A stretch of DNA of 16,022 nucleotides, taken from the NCBI GenBank assembly GCA_030680695.1, contig JAUXUT010000121.1, positions 1 through 16,022 of the forward strand. The letters run 5' to 3'. Every line of letters starts with the position of its first letter. Position 1 is the first letter of the stretch. The DNA comes from a bacterium (lineage in GTDB: Bacteria; Patescibacteria; Paceibacteria; UBA9973; UBA6065). Positions 9,242 through 15,536 of the stretch are shown here, in pieces. The notes below the pieces were generated by a model. That model had not been told where the DNA came from. It searched no databases and worked only from the letters and a program-made list of their open reading frames with translations. A program made the translations under genes and the position numbers.

Positions 9242-9621
9242 ATTACAATCAAGCTGTACAAAACCCAAGGGCAAGAGCGGCGTTGATTGGTCAATATATC
9301 GAAGGCGATCCTGCAAGTTATCAAAACGTTGCAGCCGCTAAAGGTTTTCGACATTTGAATTTAGAGCAAAAACTATATAGCAAGTTTGTCGCGGAATTTG
9401 GCAAAGATGCATGGTGGACGAAAATCAACGAACCTTTTATTCGCTACACAGCAAATTCAAGGAAATCAGTTTGTCTCTCTACGGATCCTAAACGAATTCA
9501 TCTCTTGCCGAAGACCTCGAATTTGTTACGAGAATATAATCTATTTAGAAGACTTGGTTATAGCGAACCAATCTGGGATCCGGCTGAGGGCCTTTGGAAA
9601 ATGACACTGCCAAAACCTTAA
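9238..9621 (+). pseudogene. Orphan RHS toxin tip without delivery domain
   Basis: The reading frame opens after TAA 9235 and codes for about 127 residues beginning GYYNQAVQNPRARAALIGQY; the first possible start, TTG at 9283, has no RBS. It carries no RHS core, YD repeat or signal. The segment looks like the C-terminal end of a polymorphic toxin (FVAEFGKDAWWTKINEPFIRY, then WDPAEGLWKM near the end), and is followed after 14 bp by a gene with a strong RBS that looks like its immunity partner. I cannot assign a catalytic activity. Known RHS loci carry such displaced tips downstream of the expressed gene, where recombination can swap them in. It is probably not translated on its own. Alternatively it could be a small free-standing protein from TTG 9283 (112 aa). 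Confidence 0.6.
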
Positions 9622-9623
9622 CC

Positions 9624-9630
9624 GAGGTGA
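9624..9630 (+). promoter_or_regulatory. Ribosome binding site fixing the start at 9636
   Basis: GAGGTGA lies five bases before ATG 9636. This decides against the in-frame TTG at 9594, which sits inside the preceding toxin tip. Confidence 0.85.
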
Positions 9631-9635
9631 AAGCC

Positions 9636-10151
9636 ATGAATCCGAATACGAACGACTCCGGGCAAGAAATTGTGTCACCCAGCACAAAGATGGTTATAGC
9701 GATGGTATCTAAGCATTTTAGATACCTAGTGGATCAACATAATTTAACCTATGACGGACGCTTCGAATTTACCTCTCCCAAAGTCCGTATTAAATTGGAA
9801 ATTGGGCACAAGAGCCCACGAATTTCTATTTACCGGCCTGGAGAGCCGGAATTCACAAATTTGCTATTCGAACGTATAGTTCAGTATTTTGAGGACAGAT
9901 TGGAGATAGATGATTTAGTTAGATATTTCCCGGATTTCCCCCTGGAGGATAATATTCATTTCATGGCAAAGCTCTTTAAACGCTATGCAGACAGAATCAT
10001 CAATCAAATTGATGAATGGTGGATTCCGGTCCAAGTATTTCAATACAAACTCTTAGAACAAAGATATAAAGATGCTGGGCAGTTGGAAGATTTCTTGTCA
10101 GGTTTTAAGAGAGATCATGATTATTTGAAAGGCAAGGGCGTATTCGAATAA
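9636..10151 (+). CDS. Putative immunity protein of the orphan tip
   Basis: 171 aa, without signal peptide or membrane segment. The start is set by a strong RBS 14 bp after the orphan toxin tip, so the pair keeps the toxin-immunity order even though the toxin has lost its RHS part. The family is not recognised. The N-terminus has MVIAMVSKHFRYLVDQHN, close in pattern to KYFQYLV in the product of the gene at 8647. A beta-like middle follows (VRIKLEIG, PRISIYRPG), then a helical C-terminal half rich in aromatic and acidic residues (LEIDDLVRYF, RYADRIINQIDEWW). The intact frame, good RBS and decayed partner suggest it is kept for protection against toxins of related cells. That is inference. Confidence 0.65.
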   Translation: MNPNTNDSGQEIVSPSTKMVIAMVSKHFRYLVDQHNLTYDGRFEFTSPKVRIKLEIGHKSPRISIYRPGEPEFTNLLFERIVQYFEDRLEIDDLVRYFPDFPLEDNIHFMAKLFKRYADRIINQIDEWWIPVQVFQYKLLEQRYKDAGQLEDFLSGFKRDHDYLKGKGVFE

Positions 10152-10263
10152 CTCTGCCATTCCTGCTGGAGTTACGAACAAGACAAACGGCATACCACAG
10201 TGGTATGTGACATATGATATCCCTCCTTCTTCCTTTGAATTCGTTGGGAGTATATTGCCATGA
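10150..10263 (+). pseudogene. Remnant C-terminus of a toxin tip
   Basis: Translation in this frame gives about 37 residues containing IPAGVTNKTNGIPQWYVTYD and then IPPSSFEFVGSILP before TGA at 10261-10263. The stop overlaps the ATG of the next gene as ATGA, the arrangement expected of a translationally coupled toxin-immunity pair. The sequence is protein-like, too short to be a gene, has no start, and begins right after the previous immunity stop. I read it as the last part of a toxin whose remainder was lost. The family is unknown. Confidence 0.55.
10191..10207. repeat. 17-bp palindrome inside the toxin remnant
   Basis: CATACCAC and GTGGTATG flank a single A. It lies within coding sequence for IPQWY of the remnant, so it may be a coding coincidence. 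Confidence 0.35.
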
Positions 10264-10517
10264 GAAAAAATGCGGAATACTTTATAAAGGCGTTTGGCAA
10301 GCAGATGGCAGAAAACAAACGACTAGGTCACACCAATATCCCGTATGGTAGCAATGTTATGCCTATTTTAAGAATGTACAAAGATCTTTCCGAATACGAT
10401 GAAAGAAGAGAGTTCGAAGATGCTTTGGAAGCTTTCTTAACAAGTGGTGAGGAAGAAAAGCGCCGCTTTGCCATTACGATATGTTTGGGCTTTCTAATAT
10501 TTAGAGATGCCATCTAG
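10260..10517 (+). CDS. Small putative immunity protein
   Basis: 85 aa, starting at an ATG that overlaps the TGA of the toxin remnant, with TGGGAG (10245-10250) nine bases upstream. No signal or membrane segment. It is highly charged (EYDERREFEDALEAFL, GEEEKRRF) and ends ICLGFLIFRDAI. The helical, acidic character and final GFL.FRDAI pattern suit small cytoplasmic immunity proteins, but I cannot name a family. It follows a toxin stub and precedes another stub-plus-immunity unit. Confidence 0.6.
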   Translation: MRKNAEYFIKAFGKQMAENKRLGHTNIPYGSNVMPILRMYKDLSEYDERREFEDALEAFLTSGEEEKRRFAITICLGFLIFRDAI

Positions 10518-10617
10518 CGATTTTCTCGGAGAGCGTGACGATTTTCAAATGAAATCAACATGGAAAGGCAAATCGGTACATTTTGCGTTGCGTAGCCAAC
10601 CAAGCCGTCCTCTATGA
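10507..10617 (+). pseudogene. Second remnant C-terminus of a toxin tip
   Basis: A 36-codon frame reads MPSSDFLGERDDFQMKSTWK then GKSVHFALRSQPSRPL, ending at TGA 10615-10617. It overlaps the last codons of the preceding immunity gene in another frame, and its stop overlaps the next ATG as ATGA. The ending and the coupled overlap repeat the layout at 10260, so I read it as a further eroded toxin end rather than a gene. The ATG at 10507 has no clear RBS. Confidence 0.5.
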
Positions 10618-10958
10618 CCATATTACGGATTCAAATGCTTCTTGATGAAATAAACGATGTCCTTCGTAAACATAATGTGCGAAATTGGACTGATGTATTA
10701 CTGGACATCGCAAATCAGATAGAGCAGGCAAAGAACCTAAACGACCCAAGTCATATCCTCGCCTTCATAGAAGAGATTAAAGGGTTATATAGTGGTATGG
10801 GATCGTTCAACGATATATTTATTACCGATCAAGCGGGTCATGATATTTCACCAGAGGACATTGATATCGTGAACTCCCGCCTACAAACCCTTCAAACAGA
10901 ACTATACCTCGAAGTAAAAAACACAGAGGCTCAACTGAAGTCTGATAATAAATCTTAA
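10614..10958 (+). CDS. Putative immunity protein with GMGSFND motif
   Basis: 114 aa, starting at an ATG that overlaps the preceding remnant's TGA. No signal or membrane segment, mainly helical. The pattern RKHNVRNWTDVLLDIANQIE, then LAFIEEIKGLYSGMGSFNDI, then a C-terminal helix (NSRLQTLQTELYLEV) matches my memory of a family of small bacterial proteins of unknown function with a conserved GMGS.ND block (I think DUF6966), often found beside polymorphic toxins. The exact family name needs a profile search. Position after a toxin stub supports an immunity role. Confidence 0.6.
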   Translation: MTILRIQMLLDEINDVLRKHNVRNWTDVLLDIANQIEQAKNLNDPSHILAFIEEIKGLYSGMGSFNDIFITDQAGHDISPEDIDIVNSRLQTLQTELYLEVKNTEAQLKSDNKS

Positions 10959-11027
10959 GAATTGCTGGACTGAACTACGCTGCAGCTAACATAACAACAG
11001 AACCTTAACAACCGATTAGCTATAGCG

Positions 11028-12269
11028 TGTTCCAGCGTCTGACTGCTGTATAGATTCTGCCAATCGCCTGATCGTCTGTCAAAGACGACGACATCCTACA
11101 CCTACAACGGCTTGGGAGATCGCCTCACCCAAAACGGAGTTCAATACACCCTTGATCTGAACACAGGCTTAACTCAGGTCCTCGCTGACGGAACAAACAC
11201 ATATCTGTATGGCTTAGGTCGCATCGCGGAGCGAACGGGCGGGGTCAATGAGTTCCATCTCGGCGATGCCCTTGGGAGTGTGCGGCAACTCACCAACAAT
11301 TATGGCGAAGTTGTCCTTGCCAAGAGTTATGATCCGTATGGGAATAATCTGCAATCGCTTGGCACGGGCGAAACCGTATATGGCTTCACAGGCGAGACGA
11401 CCGATGCCAATGGATTGGTGTATCTGCGGGCGAGGTATTACAGTCCGCTGGAGGGGAGATTCGTTTCACGGGATACATTTGGTGGAATCTACACGGATCC
11501 ATTTACATTCAACCGATGGGGTTATGCACACAACAACCCTGTAACACTAACCGATCCAAGTGGACATTGCGACATACTATGTATTCTCGCAATCCTTGCA
11601 GCATTAGGCATCATTGCGTCAGGTTGCTCCGTTAATAATCCTGTGGATGTTTGCGAATCGCTTCCCGAAAGTTTAGAGCCTGATGCGCTTAAGAAAATGC
11701 CAAGAACACAGGCTATTGCAAGCATTAAAGATAACTTTGGCATCCAGTTACCACCACCTGCTATCTATAAAGATATTTTAGGCACTCACCACACTACATC
11801 ATATGCATTTAAATATTCACCAGTTAGTAATGGTAGAGCAGGCTTTACCCCATGGTTCACCAACCAATTTGAGGGTAGCTGGGGGTCGAAATGGGGGGAC
11901 GTTATAATATTCGAAGATTCCTTCAAAAAATTCTCTTACAACGCCTACGATATCGCTGCAGTTATGGTTCACGAGGCTATGCATGCGTGGCAGCAGTATA
12001 CTTTGTCACAACTTGCCCAAGATACTCAATCTACTTTTATGCAGGACTTGCGTAACCATTCGTATTACAGATGGGAGTGGGGCGTCGAACATACAAGTGT
12101 GCTGGAGCACGAGGCAAGCGTATATGTTCTTAATCATGCTCCTACCCCACTTTGTATAAGTCCAACTAGGCGAGGCGTTGAGGAGAAAAACCGTAACCGT
12201 TATTCTGCTACAGAGCCTTGGCATGGATTGACATTGCCATGGCAAATGTCAGGATATCCATTGCCTTGA
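11028..12269 (+). pseudogene. Truncated RHS core with HExxH metallopeptidase tip
   Basis: The 5' end is broken. QRLTA (frame of 11036), DSANRLI (frame of 11053) and SYTYNGLGDRLTQNG (frame of 11112) are consecutive RHS pieces in three different frames, with material missing between them. From about 11082 one frame is open to 12269: RHS core (YDPYGNNLQSLG, RARYYSPLEGRF, NNPVTLTDPSG), a hydrophobic segment (ILCILAILAALGIIASGC), then a tip with VMVHEAMHAW (zinc motif HEAMH at 11970-11984) and LEHEASVYVL, whose acidic residues may give a third ligand. This is a zincin-type protease toxin module. There is no signal peptide, RBS or credible start, so it is probably silent and usable only after recombination into an intact RHS gene. 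Confidence 0.72.
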
Positions 12270-12278
12270 GGATGAAAA

Positions 12279-12968
12279 ATGAAATTAATAATGAATCGAC
12301 CCCTGCTAACTGTATTCGTCAAAAAAGATCTGCTTGTTATTGTGTTGTTGCAAGTGCTAACGATGACCCTGGTTGGCTGTAGTTCAATTAATCGCAACTA
12401 TTCATACGAGGATCAACATAATTTAGCTGAAAGCCGTATTGAAAGCATGAAGGAACATTTGGCATTGGAAATCATGCCCCAAAATAATTCTTTGCACTTT
12501 GGCGAGGCAATTTTATTCACTGCCCATTTCGTAAATATAACAAACACTCCGATTACACTAAGAGTTCCCCGACAATCGGACTTGCTCGATATTTGGTCCC
12601 ACAACATAGCAATGGTATATTCCATAATTCCATTGGATAAATCTGTTTCATTGGATACTCCGCTTTCAAACCTTCCCACCCCTCCTTTAATGATGGGAGA
12701 ACCCTTGTCTTCTAGTGAATTTGAGATACTTGCTCCAAATGGCGTAAGGGATGTAAAACTTGAAATTCCCAATTTGGTTTATTTGAAACAAGGAAATCAG
12801 TGGGTAGAATCGAACCTTCCGCCCGGAAAATATTGGATTAATATCACATACGAGAACTTATACATAGGACACGAGGTTATAAAACCAGATCAAATCTACT
12901 ACACAGATTTATCTGCCTGGGTTGGAAGGATTGATGCTGAACCTGTTATGCTCACAATACTGCCGTAG
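12279..12968 (+). CDS. Lipoprotein, putative immunity to metallopeptidase tip
   Basis: 229 aa. It begins ten bases after the metallopeptidase stop, with GAGG (12268-12271) overlapping that stop, so translation may be coupled. Residues 1-33 are a lipoprotein signal: basic KK at 15-16, hydrophobic core LLVIVLLQVLTMTL, and lipobox LVGC with Cys34. The mature part is beta-rich, with a segment (LHFGEAILFTAHFVNITNTP, then ITLRVPR) resembling Ig-like or intracellular-proteinase-inhibitor-type folds, and a later LPPGKYWINITYEN strand pair. A surface-anchored partner fits a protease toxin that acts outside the cytoplasm; a role as a protease inhibitor is inference. An in-frame ATG at 12291 is an alternative start. 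Confidence 0.65.
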   Translation: MKLIMNRPLLTVFVKKDLLVIVLLQVLTMTLVGCSSINRNYSYEDQHNLAESRIESMKEHLALEIMPQNNSLHFGEAILFTAHFVNITNTPITLRVPRQSDLLDIWSHNIAMVYSIIPLDKSVSLDTPLSNLPTPPLMMGEPLSSSEFEILAPNGVRDVKLEIPNLVYLKQGNQWVESNLPPGKYWINITYENLYIGHEVIKPDQIYYTDLSAWVGRIDAEPVMLTILP

Positions 12969-12990
12969 AATTGGCAGCAAGTTGTTTTAG

Positions 12991-14681
12991 ATGTATTCTA
13001 TCGACATGCCAAAAACATTCAAGGCGTTATCCGCCTTGCTCATTGCAGCTATCGTTACGACAAGTTGCGTTCCAACAGGCACGGTGCTTTCTATCGTGCC
13101 TGTTGCTGTTTCTACTGCGCCCAAAACCAAGACCCGACGTCAACCGCCACCGTTACCACCACACACTTCCCGCTGCCCGTCCTGCAATCGGTAACAATTG
13201 ATTACACCTATGATGCGCTCTATCGCCTGACTGCGGCGGAATATAGTGACGGAAAGTATTATCACTATGCCTACGACTCGGTCGGGAATCGTCTCAACGA
13301 AGAAACTCATCTCGGCACAACAACCTACGCCTATGATATTGCTAACCGTCTCGCCAGTGTAAACAGTACTTCATATACCTGGGACAACAACGGCAATCTA
13401 CTGGATGACGGGGCGAACACCTATGTCTACGATTCCGCCAATCGGCTGGTCTCTGTAGATGGGACGACCACTTACCAGTACAACTGACTGGGTGATAGAA
13501 TCAGCCAGACGGTGAATGGTGTGCCCACGAATTACACTCTCGATCTGAATACCGGTCTCACCCAAGTGTTGAGCGACGGTATGACGGACTATTTGTATAG
13601 CAATGGTAGCATTGCGCAGGTGAACTCCACGGCTGAATATTTCCTCGGCGATGCTCTTGGCTCCGCGCGCCAGATGACGAACGCGAGCGTAGGGATCACC
13701 TACGCTCGCGGATATGATCCCTACGGCGTAGTGACCTACACCACAGGCGCATCCCACACGGAGTTTGGCTTCACGGGCGAGCAGTATTCTGTTTCTACCG
13801 AGTTGCTCTATCTCCGCGCCAGATATTACAACAGCGCTGATGGACGTTTTCTCACCCGCGATACGTGGAGTGGCGATGTGAATCGTCCCCTGTCCCTGAA
13901 TCGGTGGATGTACGTGGAGGGGAATCCGGTGAATTTGACGGATCCAAGCGGGCATATATCCGAAGGAATGCAGGCCAGAAGAGCCGATTTGATTGTAGAG
14001 AAGTTGAAAATTTATAATGTGCATGTTGTAAAGGACTGGGGCTATCAACCAAAACCATTTTATTCTCTGCTACCCGAGAATATAAAATCTGTGTACCTAA
14101 CTGGATGTGAATGGGAAGAAGGAAATTGGCGAAATGCGCGCGAGCTTGAATGGACCTATAATGGTGTCGTAAAGATGGCTAAGAAATTTGGGGGAATAGG
14201 AGGATTCTGGTGGGAAGCATTAAAGGGTAGACCTATCAAATTTGTGCGCATGTCGGATGACAGGCATCCTAGCGGGGCTGTAGCATGGACAATACTTGAC
14301 GTAAAATTTTACAATGATACTTTCACTGACACAAGGGTTTTCGCTAGCGGGACGGTTGTGCATGAACTTGCACACGTTTGGGATACTAGACAATTGCCAG
14401 TATTTAAATTAAGCACAAACATGGCAAAAGAAACAAAATCATATAAGAAAATCTGTATTAACGAGAATCAACCATATCATGGATGTGAGTATGTTTATGA
14501 TCCTGCTGGACAAATTGAAGCTCCGCTTACTGATTATGGGAAGCAGGGTATAAGAGAGGATTTTGCAGACAGTTTCGCGATTTGTGTATATCCATCTTTT
14601 AAAAATGCGCCGCCTTTTTCTCGATACCCAATTAGAAAAGATTATATCGAAAAATTAATCAATGGAAACAGATGTTCCTGA
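12991..14681 (+). pseudogene. Broken lipoprotein-RHS with HExxH metallopeptidase tip
   Basis: From ATG 12991 (or 13006) a lipoprotein-like leader reads MPKTFKALSALLIAAIVTTS then Cys, continuing to APKTKT. The frame then shifts near 13132-13136, where one base is missing compared with the giant gene (ACCCGACG here, ACTCCGACG there). The RHS frame continues as VLQSVTIDYTYDALYRLTAA and stops at TGA 13485-13487, where the other copies have a Gly codon (YNGLGDR). After the stop the same frame runs to 14681: RHS core (GYDPYGVV, RARYYNSADGRF, GNPVNLTDPSG), then a tip of about 240 residues with VVHELAHVWD (HELAH at 14361-14375) and REDFADSFA (14553 onward), a likely zincin with the third ligand in the second motif. 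No immunity gene follows. The two lesions make a full product impossible without correction. Confidence 0.72.
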
Positions 14682-14717
14682 AAGGTGCGCACGCAAACCA
14701 TGTCAGGTGATTTGCTC

Positions 14718-14773
14718 CCTGCGCCGTCCCCGGCGCAGGATTTCCCTCGCAAAACGCCGCCGAGGATGGCGGC
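14718..14773. other. Pair of G+C-rich hairpins after the toxin array
   Basis: CCTGCGCCG (14718-14726) / CGGCGCAGG (14731-14739) forms a nine-base-pair stem with a four-base loop, and GCCGCC (14756-14761) / GGCGGC (14768-14773) a six-base-pair stem. Partly complementary outer arms lie at 14682-14697 and 14798-14812. No T-run follows either inner hairpin. Confidence 0.45.
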
Positions 14774-14810
14774 TTGAGCGACTGCCGCTGACAACCTTTG
14801 CGTACACACG

Positions 14811-14845
14811 TTACGGAGATGCAAGTCATCTCCGTGACCTTTTTC
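14811..14845 (+). terminator. Intrinsic terminator closing the toxin array
   Basis: ACGGAGATG (14813-14821) pairs with CATCTCCGT (14827-14835) around a five-base loop, with further T-G and T-A pairs at the base, followed by CCTTTTTC. The T-run lies on the + strand side only, so it stops transcription coming from the toxin and immunity genes. Confidence 0.75.
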
Positions 14846-14847
14846 GT

Positions 14848-14853
14848 TATAAT
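14848..14853 (+). promoter_or_regulatory. -10 box placed for a leaderless mRNA
   Basis: TATAAT, perfect consensus, ends six bases before ATG 14860, so transcription would start at or next to the A of the start codon. No -35 box is visible at 16-18 bp, where the terminator stem lies, and no Shine-Dalgarno sequence precedes the ATG. Confidence 0.55.
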
Positions 14854-14859
14854 GAACAC

Positions 14860-15495
14860 ATGCACATCCAACCAAAAGACCCCAACCTTCAGGAAACCCT
14901 GCTTAATTATTCACAGGAGTCAGACCTCGTCAAGCGCAAGCAATTGGAAGATGGCATCTGGCAAAAATACGGCAGCGAGAACACGGCGTTCGTGCTGGAT
15001 ATGGCGGGCTTCTCGCTGCTGACCCGCAAGTATGGGATCGTGCATTACCTCTCGATGATCCGCCGCATGCAATTGACCGTCGAACCGATCATCACCAGCC
15101 ACGGCGGCAGGGTTATAAAATTTGAAGCGGATAACTGCTTTGCGGTCTTTCCCGACCCAACTGCCGCCACCCTCACCGCCATCACCGTTCAACACGCATT
15201 CACGTCCGCCAACCTGCTCACGCAGGAGGATATGGACATCCACGTCACCATTGGCATCGACTACGGAAAAATATTAATCCTCAACGATGACGATATGTTC
15301 GGCGACCCCGTCAACCGCGCGTGTAAAATGGGGGAAGACCTCGGCAAGGCAGGCGAAATTCTCATCACAAAAGAAGCCATGGACATGATTCCGCAGGACG
15401 CGCAGATACACGGCAAGCTCATCAAGGTCAGCATCGGCGGGATGGAAATGCAGGCGTACCAGATCGTGTATCGAATGGATGGGGAAGAAAAGTAA
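14860..15495 (+). CDS. Stand-alone class III nucleotidyl cyclase
   Basis: 211 aa from ATG 14860; upstream in-frame codons run through the terminator and are not credible. A single soluble cyclase catalytic domain fills residues about 42-175, without membrane or sensor domains. Metal-binding aspartates are probably D47 (LDMAGFS) and D91 (KFEADNCFAVF). K87 and D145 (DDDMFGDPVN) fit the lysine/aspartate pair of ATP-specific enzymes, favouring cAMP production. N152 is present, but the usual transition-state arginine four residues later is K156, and the Gly before the second metal aspartate is Ala90, so activity may be low. The gene lies between two terminators and appears monocistronic, unrelated to the toxin array. 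Confidence 0.85.
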   Translation: MHIQPKDPNLQETLLNYSQESDLVKRKQLEDGIWQKYGSENTAFVLDMAGFSLLTRKYGIVHYLSMIRRMQLTVEPIITSHGGRVIKFEADNCFAVFPDPTAATLTAITVQHAFTSANLLTQEDMDIHVTIGIDYGKILILNDDDMFGDPVNRACKMGEDLGKAGEILITKEAMDMIPQDAQIHGKLIKVSIGGMEMQAYQIVYRMDGEEK

Positions 15496-15504
15496 AAGGA
15501 CAAT

Positions 15505-15534
15505 AAAAAGGCGGAGCCAATGCTCCGCCTTTTT
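15505..15534. terminator. Bidirectional terminator between cyclase and gltX
   Basis: AAAAAGGCGGAGC (15505-15517) pairs perfectly with GCTCCGCCTTTTT (15522-15534) around CAAT. The A-run and T-run on either side let it work for both convergent genes. Confidence 0.92.
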
Positions 15535-15536
15535 GA

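Noticed and set aside
13065..13130. Start of the RHS frame at ATG 13065 (MRSNRHGAFYRACCC)
   Set aside because: The residues before QNQDPTSTATV are not protein-like, whereas the other frame gives a clean lipoprotein leader; the better reading is a frameshift near 13134.
195..14700. tRNA-Pro as integration site of a genomic island
   Set aside because: No second copy of the tRNA 3' end was seen in the window and no integrase or transposase is present. Strong separation by a terminator also argues against it.
14662..14859. N-terminal extension of the cyclase to ATG 14662
   Set aside because: It would start inside the toxin end, pass through hairpins and the terminator, and code for an Arg-rich segment unlike cyclases.
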